In this document: positions 18,142 through 26,340 of the stretch, one piece after another
Layout: the number at the start of each line of letters is the position of its first letter
Numbering within the stretch: position 1 is the stretch's first letter
Source of the DNA: Treponema peruense
GTDB taxonomy: Bacteria; Spirochaetota; Spirochaetia; Treponematales; Treponemataceae
NCBI RefSeq assembly: GCF_016117655.1
Contig: NZ_CP064936.1
Span: forward strand, 1,054,001-1,118,000
Length of the DNA stretch: 64,000 nt
Reading direction: 5' to 3'
Program-made: the position numbers and the translations under genes
The notes under the pieces: generated by a model
The model's input: only the letters and a program-made list of their open reading frames with translations
Told to the model about the DNA's origin: nothing
Databases searched by the model: none

Positions 18142-18558
18142 TTACTTCTTTTTTGTAAACAGATTTTTGAAGAACTTTCCTATTGCAATGAATATTCCGG
18201 CCAGGGCTTTAAGAAATTTTATATACCACGGCGGGTTTCTGAGTTTTTCGAGCCGTTTGTAGCCTTCAAGAAGTTCTTCGTCGGTAAATTCTTTTCTCTG
18301 GTTGTTTTCTTCTATTTCAATTTCCATCTGCTTTACATTGTCTACGCTTGAGTCAAGCACGATGGCATTGATTTTTTCCCAGCCCAGAGCCTTTGCTGCT
18401 TCAAGCCTTCTTTCGCCTGCAACCAGTTCATACTTGGAATTTATTGTAATCGGGTTAAGAAGCCCGTATGTTCTGAGACTGTCCTTAAGCGGTTCAAGGT
18501 CGCCAAGATTTTTTCTTATCCTTTTTTTTACAACAACATCTTCAATTTTAATAAGCAT
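18142..18558 (-). CDS. Small ParB/Srx-domain protein with membrane-associating tail
   Basis: 138 residues. Residues 1-100 look like the N-terminal ParB domain: LKDSLRTYGLLNPITI, GERRLEAAKALGW (the GERR nucleotide-binding box) and ENNQRKEFTDEELLEGYKRL. The DNA-binding helix-turn-helix and dimerisation domains of chromosome-segregation ParB are absent. Instead the C-terminus is a hydrophobic/basic helix (FLKALAGIFIAIGKFFKNLF) ending in KKK that could bind the membrane. ParB boxes bind CTP in true ParB. The gene starts 27 bases after PBP1a on the same strand and is probably translated from that transcript. Function unknown; not the main ParB. Confidence 0.7.
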   Translation of the reverse strand: MLIKIEDVVVKKRIRKNLGDLEPLKDSLRTYGLLNPITINSKYELVAGERRLEAAKALGWEKINAIVLDSSVDNVKQMEIEIEENNQRKEFTDEELLEGYKRLEKLRNPPWYIKFLKALAGIFIAIGKFFKNLFTKKK

Positions 18559-18585
18559 ATTCTATCTGATCCATAAAAAGGCATA

Positions 18586-21195
18586 CTATTGCAAAAGCCA
18601 GTTGCTGAAGTCATCCGGCTCCCTGTCCTGAATAATCTGTGTATCATCAAAATCGCTGCTGCTTTCGTTCTTTAACTCAGATGAAGGTACATTGCTTTTA
18701 AGGAAGTCAAGGTTCACACTCAGACTGTCATCTTCTTTCTGAATGTCAAACCTGTAGCCTGCCTGAATTTTTTCACGCTGAAGCCTGTAAATTCCAAGAT
18801 TTGCGCTTGTATTGTTTGCATGCTTTGTGCACGGTTCCTGCGGCTCTGTTCCGGGGTAGTAATATGCAGTAATTTTGTTTTCACCGCATTCCGGGGTAAG
18901 AAGACCTCCGCTTTGTGAACAGACGTCCAGCTGGATAAGTCCTTCCGGAACACTTTCTGCAAAGTTTTTGAAAGGCTTGTCCTTGTTGACTTCATACATG
19001 TAGTCTCCCCAGGCAACACCCGCAAGAGTTGAACCTGTAATGGAAAGTCCAAGAGACTGTCCCGGTCTGTCAAAACCAAACCAGAATGCAGCGGTGTAAT
19101 AGGGGGTAAATCCCAGCGTCCATGCATCAGCCCAGTTCTGTGTTGTTCCTGTTTTACCTGCTGCCGGCATTCTGAATTTATTGCCGTCTTTGTCGGTAAA
19201 GTCAAATTTTGTATTGCGACCTTTGCGTGTTCCGAGCGTCCAGTAAGTTGAATTCCAGTCAGCACCGTAGCGCAGTGTTCCTGACTCAACGGTTTTTTTA
19301 AGAAGTTCCTGCATAATAAATGCTGTCTGCGGACTTAAAATCTGAATGTTCTTTCCTTTGGAAACCTGAGCAGCCCTTAATTCACGTTCAGGATTAATGA
19401 CAACGTTTCCGTTTTTGTCAGCAACATTAAGAATTGCAATCGGTGTTACTTCTTTACCGTTGTTTGCAATCGTTGCGAATGCCTTTGCCATTTCAACAGG
19501 TCTTACAGAACATACTCCCAGTCCAAACGGATATACCGGCAGGAAGTTGCGTTCGTCAAATTCAGAAGGTTTTATTCCAAGCAGTGCTGACGTTCTGTTA
19601 ATTGCAGCGTCGAATCCGATTCCGTCCAGAACTTTTATTGAAGGAACGTTCATTGAATGTGCAAGCGCATACCAGAGTTCAACATCGCCTTCCCACTGTC
19701 CCTTGAAGTCCTGCGGAATATACGGCGTATTGTCTTCCTTGTAGAAAACCTGCGGTGTGTCACTGATGATTGTAGTCATGGTGTACTCGTGGGTATCAAT
19801 GGCCGCAGAGTAGTAAAGCGGTTTGAACGTTGAACCAGGCTGGAGTTTTGCCTGAACTGCACGTATAAACTGATTTTCCTGGTTGTATTTTGAACCGCCG
19901 ACCATCGCATCAATGTAGCCTGTTGAGTTTTCAAGTGCAATCATTGTTCCTTCGATGGTAGTGCGTTCTGCATTCTGTTTTATTAAAGCATTTCCCTTGT
20001 TGACTATGCCTGTTTTGAGCGGTTCAATTCCGAACATAAGCGACATTACGTCTACAACAGGGTTAATTTCGTTTCTGTACTGGCTCAGGACCGAAGACTG
20101 TGCACGCTGTTCGCTTACTTTCATGCTTGGCAGGTTGAATACAAGGCTTACAAGTTCTGAAAGCGGAATGTAGTTTTTGAATGCATCTTTTTCATGTGCA
20201 TTCATTGTTCTCTGGTAAAGTCTGTTTGCCGTGCGTATGTAGTTGTCCATAGTTTCCTGCGCGGCCTTCTGGTGCGAAAGGTTGAGTGAAGTGTTTACGG
20301 TGAATCCTCCAGTGTAAATGTCTTCTTTTCCGTAAAGCATGTCGCTCAGTTCGCGGCGCACGTATTCGCTGAACCATGGTGCTTCATCATTGCGCATTGC
20401 ATAGGCAGAAGAATTTGTTCTTGTATAGTCAAATTCTGCCCAGTAGTTGTCAAAACTTTTGTCTGCTTCTTCTCTTGTTATGTAATTTGACTGTACCATT
20501 GCATCAAGAACATCTTTTTGTCTTGCCATGGCTCTGTTTGGATATTCAAACGGGTTGTAAAAAGCAGGGTTTGAAAGCTGAATTACAAGAATTGCTGCTT
20601 CTGCGGGTGTAATTGCGGTTGCACTGTGACCAAAATAATACTTGCTTGCTGCATTGACACCGTAGGTTCCGCCACCAAAGTAAATTTTGTTCAGATACAG
20701 TTCAAGAATTTCGTTCTTTGAATAATGGCGTTCCATCTGGATTGCCCACCAAAGTTCCTTGAGTTTTCTTTTGATGGAGTATTCGCTTCTGTCGCAGTAA
20801 AGTGTACCTGCAATCTGCTGTGAAAGCGTGGAACCTCCTCCAAGTGAATTTCCTGTAAGAACACCAAGAACGGCTCTGGTAAGTGCTTTTGCGCTGAATC
20901 CGTGGTGGCTGTAGAAGATTCTGTCTTCGCGGGTAAGAAGAGCGTCTATCATGTGCTGCGGAAGTTTGTTCAGGGCAATGATTTCTCTCTTTTCGTCACT
21001 GGCAAATTCTGTTATAAGTTCTCCGTTTACATCAAGAATGCGGGTCGGAAGAGCTGTTTCAAAACTGGTGAAATTTTCTGTATTAATTGTATTTAAAGTG
21101 GCTGCAAGTGCCCCGCCCAAAAGAGAGCCGATCAAAAGGGCATTAAAAAACAGCAGGCCAACAAGAACCAAAGGCCAAGTTTTTCCTTTTTTCAT
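18586..21195 (-). CDS. Penicillin-binding protein 1A family, bifunctional peptidoglycan synthase
   Basis: 869 residues. An N-terminal membrane anchor (about 8-33) precedes a GT51 glycosyltransferase: catalytic Glu90 in TREDRIFYSHHG, GGSTLSQQIA and ELYLNKIYFGGG. The transpeptidase has S455-T-F-K458, S514-M-N and GKTGTTQNWADAW. It polymerises and crosslinks peptidoglycan in the periplasm. The transpeptidase is followed by a tail of about 120 residues with three cysteines and an acidic end. The ATG is six bases from a TATTAT -10 box and there is no conventional leader. The ParB-like gene lies directly downstream. Confidence 0.92.
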   Translation of the reverse strand: MKKGKTWPLVLVGLLFFNALLIGSLLGGALAATLNTINTENFTSFETALPTRILDVNGELITEFASDEKREIIALNKLPQHMIDALLTREDRIFYSHHGFSAKALTRAVLGVLTGNSLGGGSTLSQQIAGTLYCDRSEYSIKRKLKELWWAIQMERHYSKNEILELYLNKIYFGGGTYGVNAASKYYFGHSATAITPAEAAILVIQLSNPAFYNPFEYPNRAMARQKDVLDAMVQSNYITREEADKSFDNYWAEFDYTRTNSSAYAMRNDEAPWFSEYVRRELSDMLYGKEDIYTGGFTVNTSLNLSHQKAAQETMDNYIRTANRLYQRTMNAHEKDAFKNYIPLSELVSLVFNLPSMKVSEQRAQSSVLSQYRNEINPVVDVMSLMFGIEPLKTGIVNKGNALIKQNAERTTIEGTMIALENSTGYIDAMVGGSKYNQENQFIRAVQAKLQPGSTFKPLYYSAAIDTHEYTMTTIISDTPQVFYKEDNTPYIPQDFKGQWEGDVELWYALAHSMNVPSIKVLDGIGFDAAINRTSALLGIKPSEFDERNFLPVYPFGLGVCSVRPVEMAKAFATIANNGKEVTPIAILNVADKNGNVVINPERELRAAQVSKGKNIQILSPQTAFIMQELLKKTVESGTLRYGADWNSTYWTLGTRKGRNTKFDFTDKDGNKFRMPAAGKTGTTQNWADAWTLGFTPYYTAAFWFGFDRPGQSLGLSITGSTLAGVAWGDYMYEVNKDKPFKNFAESVPEGLIQLDVCSQSGGLLTPECGENKITAYYYPGTEPQEPCTKHANNTSANLGIYRLQREKIQAGYRFDIQKEDDSLSVNLDFLKSNVPSSELKNESSSDFDDTQIIQDREPDDFSNWLLQ

Positions 21196-21201
21196 TCCTT
21201 T

Positions 21202-21230
21202 ATAATAGAAGAAAAAAGCCCTGTTGTCAA
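21202..21230 (-). promoter_or_regulatory. PBP1a promoter, probably leaderless
   Basis: On the minus strand TTGACA (21230-21225), 17-base spacer, TATTAT (21207-21202). Only six bases separate the -10 box from the ATG at 21195, so transcription would begin at or next to the start codon. An inverted repeat CCCTG...CAGGG (21219-21240) overlaps the -35 box and could be an operator. Confidence 0.75.
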
Positions 21231-21294
21231 CGTTGCAGGGTTTTGTGTACAGTTTGTGAAGTGCAGAATTTATATGTAAACTTGCTTTGTCAGT

Positions 21295-21323
21295 AAAAAA
21301 AAAGACCGGTTTTTAAGCCGGTC
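21295..21323 (-). terminator. Intrinsic terminator upstream of PBP1a
   Basis: Minus-strand hairpin GACCGG/CCGGTC followed by nine T residues. It ends the transcript coming from the PEGA-like lipoprotein gene or the candidate RNA upstream. Confidence 0.85.
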
Positions 21324-21413
21324 CTGCCCTCTCTGGGCTTTTCCGGACGCCAATGGGTGGGAGGGGATAAAATTGGGCGTCCGGTGCTGTCAATGGTCTT
21401 ACCAAAGCAACCA
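21295..21413 (-). ncRNA. Candidate structured RNA or 3' leader in the lipoprotein-PBP1a gap
   Basis: The 288-base gap holds no gene but a run of hairpins that can be read on the minus strand: AGCACC/GGTTGCT enclosing TGGT-AAG-ACCA (about 21383-21413), a 12-bp stem CCGGACGCC(C)AAT/ATTGGCGTCCGG (21343-21384) with a pyrimidine-rich loop, GCCC-AGAGA-GGGC (21326-21338), and the terminator. It does not match signal recognition particle RNA, tmRNA or RNase P motifs that I know. It may be an unnamed small RNA, or a structured 3' untranslated region. Confidence 0.45.
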
Positions 21414-21483
21414 TTTTAATTATCGGCAGTTAAGGCTGAATCTTGAATTAATTCGGGAGGAAACACGCTGTTGGTGTATCCTG

Positions 21484-22458
21484 TTATTCTTCTTCAGAAA
21501 CAACAGCGTCCATACTTACAGAAACATTGTAATTTATTCCGTTTGCGGCTTTTAGTGTTTTTACTATTTCGTAGTTTCCGACGACTATTTTTATGGTATG
21601 GTCACCCGGAACAGTCGGAATAAGCATTTCATAGTTTTCTACAGGAGTTTCGTCTATAAAAACAAGGCTTCCCTGCGGTACAAAGAGTCTTATCATGGGC
21701 GTAATATCCCTGAAGAGAATATGAAGGTTTTCTGTTTTTGCCTTTTCAATTGTTACGGTGCGCAGTTCGTTTCTGTAAAAGTCGCTCACTATGCTTACAT
21801 CGTGGGAGCCTGTATCCAAAAGAATTCCGCCTTCAGGATTAACGTTTGTTCCGTCCACAAAGGTTGTAAACGGCTTGAGTTCTGTTCCTTCGGGAGGTTC
21901 TGTCTGAATGACAAGACGGCCTTTGTTTTTGAGTATGGGCTTTGCAGAAACAGAAATCTTTGCGTTTGTAAGTTCGTCGCCGGCACCTTTCATTGCAAGC
22001 TGGAATCTAAGAAAAATAAAACCCTGTTTTTGTGCATCGCTTATTTTTATAAACTGCGAATATGCATCTTCTTTTATATCTGAATCTTCAGATAGCGGAA
22101 TTTTTATAATCTGGCTGAGTCTGTTTGCGAAAGTTCCGACGAAAACCCTTTTTCCTGAATAGTCAATGCGCTTTTCTGAAGGAACAGGTGAAATATCTTC
22201 GTAAAGGGACCATGCCACGCTGTCACGCCATTCCGTAACTATTTTGGGAACTTTTATTGTTATTTCCAGTCCCTGTACAAAAGTCATGTCCTGCGGAAGC
22301 GCAAGAATTACTGAATCGTTTATTCCGACAGAGACAGACTGGTTTTTATCTTCTGTTTCTGCACCCAGAAGATTGGTTTTGTGTACGCGGAAATCTTCGG
22401 CAAATGTACAGGCGGTGAGAAGCAGAAATGCAAAAACCATCTTTCCTTTTAGTTTCAT
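21484..22458 (-). CDS. Predicted lipoprotein with PEGA-like repeat
   Basis: 324 residues. The N-terminus is a short signal peptide with lipobox LTAC (Cys17), which predicts export and lipid attachment. The central part is beta-rich. From about residue 185 there are two segments resembling PEGA surface-layer domains (GRLVIQTEPPEGTELKPF, then LFVPQGSLVFIDETPVENYE and VPGDHTIKIVVG). PEGA domains are found in exported proteins of many bacteria and have no known enzymatic activity. It lies 100 bases downstream of the M23 peptidase on the same strand and ends before the hairpin-rich gap. Exact function unknown. Confidence 0.65.
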   Translation of the reverse strand: MKLKGKMVFAFLLLTACTFAEDFRVHKTNLLGAETEDKNQSVSVGINDSVILALPQDMTFVQGLEITIKVPKIVTEWRDSVAWSLYEDISPVPSEKRIDYSGKRVFVGTFANRLSQIIKIPLSEDSDIKEDAYSQFIKISDAQKQGFIFLRFQLAMKGAGDELTNAKISVSAKPILKNKGRLVIQTEPPEGTELKPFTTFVDGTNVNPEGGILLDTGSHDVSIVSDFYRNELRTVTIEKAKTENLHILFRDITPMIRLFVPQGSLVFIDETPVENYEMLIPTVPGDHTIKIVVGNYEIVKTLKAANGINYNVSVSMDAVVSEEE

Positions 22459-22558
22459 TTTTATATTATAACTCTAATACGGCGTGTTTTCTAGTGGTTT
22501 AGGCGTTTGACTTGGCGGTTACCCGGGCTTTTGCAGCAGTTTTTATGTAATTTTGGGC

Positions 22559-23500
22559 TTATTTTTTCAGAATTGTCAAAGGATCCGTGTTTCTGCCCGA
22601 AACTTTTACTTCAAAATGCAGGTGCGGTCCGGTAGAAAGGCCTGTTGTTCCGACAGTGCCTATTGGTGTTCCTGCAGAAACATTCTGTCCTTCTTCAACA
22701 GATATTTTTTCCATGTGGGCATAAAAAGTGCGTATTCCGCCGGAATGTTCTATTTCGACACAGTTTCCGAAGACAGGATCACCGGTTTTTGCAGATACTA
22801 TTGTTCCCGACTTGCAGCTTTTGATGACAGAACCTTTTTTTGCGGCAAGGTCAATTCCCCCGTGCATCATTTTGCGGCCGCTTATGGGGCTGTTCCTTAT
22901 TCCGTATTCCGAAGAAACCGTATATTTTTCAAGCGGGAAAACGATTTCTTCCGAAAGAAAAAAAGCCCGTTCTGAAGGACTCAGTTTTTCTCCTCTCAGA
23001 AAAGAAATTTTTTTTGTCCCGAGAGTGATTTTTTCTGCACTCGAAATGCGTTCTGTTCCGTATTTTCCTGCAAGAAGAACCTGAAGACGTCCCTGAGGCG
23101 GCTGTGAAATAAAAATTCCGTCAGCCGAAGGAAGATAAAGTTGCTTTTCGGTTATATCTTGGTCTGCACTGTCTATTGCGTTAACGGTCGCAAGCGTTTC
23201 CTGCCTTATACTGCATCTTGCCGCAACTGAAATAATGCTGTCTGTTTTTTTTGCCTTGTAGCCGAACAGAAGAAGCGGATTTTTTTTACCGAGTGCCCAC
23301 GCTTTGTTTGAAAGCTGAACTTCATCCTGATATTGTGAAAAAACGAAATTTCTGGAACTTAAGTCTGAAATGTTTACAATCGGTTCAGCAGTGGCGGGCA
23401 GGACTGAAAGTAAAAACAGGATAAAGAGTTTACAGGCCGAAGCTTTTTGTTTTGAAGAAAAAAACTGATAAAAGGTGGAAAGTAAACTGGAAAACCGCAT
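22559..23500 (-). CDS. Secreted M23-family peptidase
   Basis: 313 residues from the ATG at 23500. A hydrophobic signal segment (about 20-37, ending ATAEP) is followed by a LysM-like region (SIISVAARCSIRQETLATVNAI) and a C-terminal M23 domain with MMHGGIDLAAKKGSVI (zinc His and Asp), YAHM and GPHLHFEV. M23 enzymes cut peptidoglycan cross-bridges or, when degenerate, activate amidases; the zinc ligands are intact here. A frame extension to 23602 would run through the ferredoxin terminator and the end of the ferredoxin gene, so the shorter start is preferred. No strong ribosome site is visible. Confidence 0.85.
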   Translation of the reverse strand: MRFSSLLSTFYQFFSSKQKASACKLFILFLLSVLPATAEPIVNISDLSSRNFVFSQYQDEVQLSNKAWALGKKNPLLLFGYKAKKTDSIISVAARCSIRQETLATVNAIDSADQDITEKQLYLPSADGIFISQPPQGRLQVLLAGKYGTERISSAEKITLGTKKISFLRGEKLSPSERAFFLSEEIVFPLEKYTVSSEYGIRNSPISGRKMMHGGIDLAAKKGSVIKSCKSGTIVSAKTGDPVFGNCVEIEHSGGIRTFYAHMEKISVEEGQNVSAGTPIGTVGTTGLSTGPHLHFEVKVSGRNTDPLTILKK

Positions 23501-23530
23501 GAAATGTATTACTGTTGGAAAAAAAAACTG

Positions 23531-23561
23531 CAAAAAAAAACAGGCCCCTTCCGGAACCTGT
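23531..23561 (-). terminator. Terminator after the ferredoxin gene
   Basis: Minus strand AACAGGTTCC / GGGGCCTGTT hairpin with a GGAA loop and a run of T residues, 19 bases after the ferredoxin stop. Confidence 0.88.
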
Positions 23562-23579
23562 TTGTGCATATTCCGCAGA

Positions 23580-23750
23580 TTATTCTTCGGAGATTGCTCC
23601 AACCGGACAAGCAGAAGAGCATGAGCCGCAGCTTACGCATTTTTCTGCATCGATTGTGCGCTTTCCGTCTGCTTCGGAAATAGCTTCTGAAGGACACTCG
23701 CTTTCGCAGGCGCCACAGTTGATACATTCATCGGAAATTTTGTATGCCAT
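23580..23750 (-). CDS. 2[4Fe-4S] ferredoxin
   Basis: 56 residues, the standard clostridial-type ferredoxin size. Two full cluster motifs, CINCGACESECP and CVSCGSCSSACP, lie in mirrored halves, so it carries two low-potential [4Fe-4S] clusters. GAGG lies six bases before the ATG. Such ferredoxins carry electrons between pyruvate:ferredoxin oxidoreductase, hydrogenase, Rnf and bifurcating complexes; it is a plausible partner of the Hdr-Flx cluster 10 kb away, though that is inference. It has its own terminator and sits downstream of exonuclease III. Confidence 0.95.
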   Translation of the reverse strand: MAYKISDECINCGACESECPSEAISEADGKRTIDAEKCVSCGSCSSACPVGAISEE

Positions 23751-23831
23751 AAATAACCTCTTTGATAGTATGATTAATAAAATCTAGCATAAATCCTGCA
23801 AAAAATCAATTGCCCTTTATTCATGCCGAAT

Positions 23832-24662
23832 TTATTCAATTTCGATTTCAACAGGGCAGTGGTCGCTTCCCGTAACGTCCTTCAGAATTATGCTGGATTT
23901 TACTTTCTTTGCCATTGACTCGTTTACGCACAGGTAGTCCAGCCGCCATCCTATGTCCTTTGCCCTTGCATTGAATCTGTAACTCCACCAGGTATAATGT
24001 CCCGGTTCGCTGCAGAATAATCTGAATGAGTCCTTATAGCCGTGTGTCGTAAAAAAATCCATCCAGGCACGCTCTTCGGGAAGATATCCTGCATTTTTTT
24101 CATTTGCCTTTGGGTTTGCAATGTCTGCCGGCGTGTGTGCAATGTTGTAGTCGCCGCAAAGTACAACGTCGTATCCTTTTGAAACAAGTTCATTGCACTT
24201 TTCATAAATGCAGGCGCAGTAACGGAGCTTGTAGTCAAGTCTTGCTGCTTCTGCCTGGCTGTTCGGGAAATATGCAGAAATTACAGCCGTCTTTCCGAAA
24301 AAAGCAATTGTTGTGCGGCCTTCATCGTCAAATTCGCTTTCCCCAAGGGCTGTAACAGAGTCTGGCTCTTTGAGTGAATAAATTGCCGTTCCCGAGTAGC
24401 CTGGTTTTTTTGCAGAGTTAAAGTATGACTTGTAAACTGCACCTTTCTGTTCACTCTCCAGTGCAGCTGCAAAAAGCGGGGCATCATTTTCCTCTTCCGC
24501 AGAAGAAAGTCCCGGAGCAAGAAGTTCAGGCGAAAGTTTGTCAGGAGAAGCCTTTGTTTCCTGAATGCATACAACATCAGCGCCGCAAGAAAGAAGCCAG
24601 TCTGTAAAACCTTTTTTTTCTACGGCGCGGATTCCGTTTACGTTCCACGATATGATTTTCAT
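23832..24662 (-). CDS. xth: Exodeoxyribonuclease III / AP endonuclease
   Basis: 276 residues. Motifs of the exonuclease III-APE1 family in order: ISWNVNGIRAVEKKG (N-terminus), DVVCIQETKA (metal-binding Glu), GYSGTAIYS, VISAYFPNSQ, VLCGDYNIAHTPADI (Asp/Asn), DSFRLF, YTWWSYR, WRLDYLCVN and GSDHCPVEIEI (catalytic Asp-His). It incises abasic sites and degrades DNA from nicks in base-excision repair. It starts 24 bases after the SDR gene, and 81 bases separate it from the ferredoxin. Confidence 0.95.
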   Translation of the reverse strand: MKIISWNVNGIRAVEKKGFTDWLLSCGADVVCIQETKASPDKLSPELLAPGLSSAEEENDAPLFAAALESEQKGAVYKSYFNSAKKPGYSGTAIYSLKEPDSVTALGESEFDDEGRTTIAFFGKTAVISAYFPNSQAEAARLDYKLRYCACIYEKCNELVSKGYDVVLCGDYNIAHTPADIANPKANEKNAGYLPEERAWMDFFTTHGYKDSFRLFCSEPGHYTWWSYRFNARAKDIGWRLDYLCVNESMAKKVKSSIILKDVTGSDHCPVEIEIE

Positions 24663-24686
24663 TCCACTAGATTACATTCAGCTTGA

Positions 24687-25385
24687 CTAATTTTCAAGAG
24701 GTTTTTCTTCTTCGGGCCACACAAACAAATCCATGCAGTTTCTTTCACCGCCGGAAATATCAATAGCCTGTCCCGTACAGAACGTGTTTTCGGCTGTCAT
24801 AAAGTGGCACCATTTTGCGGCTTCTTCTGCTGTTGCCCATCTTTTTAAAGGAGTAACGTCCATTATTTTCTGCCAGAGTTTTTCGTCTTTGGTAACGGGA
24901 TTGTTCAGCTCTGTAAGAACTCCTCCGAAACAAAGTGCATTGCATGTTGCCCTGTATTTGTTTGCAAGAAGAATTGCGCAGTTTTTCATGTACCCGTTTA
25001 TTCCGGCTTTGGAAACAACGTATTCCGGAAACTCATTGCCTGACATTGCCGAAACCGAACTTATGAAAAGCACCGACTTTATTTCTTTCTGGAACGCATA
25101 TTTTTTGGTTACGGCCATTGTTCCCAGAAGATTTACCTTAATGTCGCTGTCTGTTCCTGACTGAATTCCTGCGTTGTTTATGAGAATCTGTATTCCGTCA
25201 ATTTCGGGAAGACTTTCAGGAACAGAAATGTCTGCTTTGAAATGCGTGTATTTTCCGCTGAATCCTGCAGGATTTATTGCAGTAGGATTTATGTCAATTC
25301 CAAAGACGTCATGTCCGTTTTTCAGAAACAGAAGGGCAGTTTCATATCCTATTCCCGAAGCCGTGCCTGTTATTAAAACTTTCAT
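24687..25385 (-). CDS. Short-chain dehydrogenase/reductase
   Basis: 232 residues, classical SDR length. TGTASGIGYETA is the glycine-rich NAD(P) motif, LINNAGIQ the structural NNAG motif, FISSVSAMSG the catalytic serine and YVVSKAGINGY the Tyr-x-x-x-Lys pair. FGIDIN after the second beta strand has an Asp typical of NAD(H) preference. The substrate cannot be inferred; similarity of the overall length and CTGQAIDISGGERNC end is to 3-alpha-hydroxysteroid-dehydrogenase-like SDRs. Its ATG overlaps the stop of the VUT transporter (ATGA), so the two are translationally coupled. Confidence 0.88.
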   Translation of the reverse strand: MKVLITGTASGIGYETALLFLKNGHDVFGIDINPTAINPAGFSGKYTHFKADISVPESLPEIDGIQILINNAGIQSGTDSDIKVNLLGTMAVTKKYAFQKEIKSVLFISSVSAMSGNEFPEYVVSKAGINGYMKNCAILLANKYRATCNALCFGGVLTELNNPVTKDEKLWQKIMDVTPLKRWATAEEAAKWCHFMTAENTFCTGQAIDISGGERNCMDLFVWPEEEKPLEN

Positions 25386-26185
25386 TTTGCCTCAATTTGT
25401 TCAGCATTTATCTGTTTTTTTTGCAGAAAGTCAAAATATTCTTTACCGACGTTGTCTTTTTCCCAGCCGACGACAATTTTGTATCCTATTCCTGAAAAAA
25501 GAACTTCGCACAAAAGTTCACAGACAGCACCAATCGCCGAACATACCAAAACCTGCGTCCACGTCCAGCCGAAGAATATTTTTGACACAACAGTTGCAAA
25601 TACAAGATTGTCTGCAAACTGGGCAATTGCAGTAGAAATATAGGAGCGTACGGCAAAAGAAAAGAAACCGTCTTTTTTGAAATGCTTTCCAACAGCTTCG
25701 TTAAGAAATGCGTTTATTATTGAAGAAATTATAAAGGCCAGGGCTGAACCTAGTACCACGTACCATGAGCCGCCGAATGTTGCGTTCAGGGAATCGTTTA
25801 CCTGCTGGCTCTCTGTTGAATAGAATTCTCCCCATTTTCCGGGAGCCAGGGAGAGAAGGGCAAATGCTGCACATACAAAAAGGTTCATTGCAAGTGCCAG
25901 AACAGAAACTTTTATGGAAGCTTTTGCTCCCCACCGCTTGCAGATAGTGTCCATGCACAAAAACATAATCCAGCTGAATACGAATCCGCAGTCAAGGGCA
26001 ACATATTTGAAACTTACCAGTTCCTTGTTTGCCATAAGATTTGCACAGACAACAGAAAGAACAAAAACAGCAATTGTTACTGAAGGAATATTTCTAAGAA
26101 GATATTTGTAGTCTCTCGCTGAATCCGAGAGTATTTTTTTTAAAGTACGCATAATGACGGCAGAACGCGTAGGCAATTCCGCCAT
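25382..26185 (-). CDS. VUT-family (YhhQ-like) predicted queuosine-precursor transporter
   Basis: Up to 267 residues with six hydrophobic segments. The family marks are VVCANLMANKE near the first helix, DCGFVFSWIMFLCMDTICKRWG, the FIISSIINAFLNEAVG helix and YISTAIAQFADNLVF. E. coli YhhQ imports preQ0/preQ1 for queuosine in tRNA; other members are uncharacterised. The start is uncertain: AAGGAGG ends one base before the ATG at 26185, a TTG at 26176 is ten bases from it, and an in-frame ATG at 26152 gives a family-typical N-terminus but has no ribosome site. A structured leader precedes it. Confidence 0.82.
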   Translation of the reverse strand: MAELPTRSAVIMRTLKKILSDSARDYKYLLRNIPSVTIAVFVLSVVCANLMANKELVSFKYVALDCGFVFSWIMFLCMDTICKRWGAKASIKVSVLALAMNLFVCAAFALLSLAPGKWGEFYSTESQQVNDSLNATFGGSWYVVLGSALAFIISSIINAFLNEAVGKHFKKDGFFSFAVRSYISTAIAQFADNLVFATVVSKIFFGWTWTQVLVCSAIGAVCELLCEVLFSGIGYKIVVGWEKDNVGKEYFDFLQKKQINAEQIEAK

Positions 26186-26186
26186 G

Positions 26187-26250
26187 CCTCCTTAAGGATT
26201 TTGATTTTTAGTGCGCAGTATTTTTTGAGGGATCATAAACTGCGCAGAAT
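26187..26250 (-). promoter_or_regulatory. Structured leader that could sequester the VUT transporter ribosome site
   Basis: On the minus strand an 8-bp stem TGCGCAGT/ACTGCGCA (26246-26239 with 26219-26212) has a 19-base loop containing CCCTC, which is complementary to the GAGG of the AAGGAGG ribosome site downstream, allowing an H-type pseudoknot. The A-rich linker is reminiscent of preQ1 switches but the loop does not fit the preQ1-I consensus that I know. Confidence 0.4.
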
Positions 26251-26255
26251 AGTTT

Positions 26256-26293
26256 ACCAAAAGTCAGAAAACGTACGTTTTCTGACTTTTGGT
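26256..26293. terminator. 38-base perfect palindrome after the fumarate reductase gene
   Basis: ACCAAAAGTCAGAAAACGT and its exact reverse complement meet at the centre (CGTACG). It would form a very long hairpin in either transcript. It lies between the frdA stop and the transporter leader and probably ends or stabilises the eleven-gene transcript, though no T run follows directly. Confidence 0.7.
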
Positions 26294-26340
26294 CTGTTAA
26301 TAATTCGGCTTCCAAAAAAACAGGGTTTTTGGAGACTAAA

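Noticed and set aside
21295-21480. Signal recognition particle RNA or tmRNA in the hairpin-rich gap
   Set aside because: The conserved GGAA tetraloop region of SRP RNA and the tRNA-like ends of tmRNA are absent.
23501-23602. 34-residue N-terminal extension of the M23 peptidase
   Set aside because: It runs through the ferredoxin terminator and overlaps the ferredoxin 3' end.
26190-26250. Standard preQ1-I riboswitch
   Set aside because: Loop and stem lengths and the position of the C run do not fit the class; only a generic pseudoknot can be drawn.
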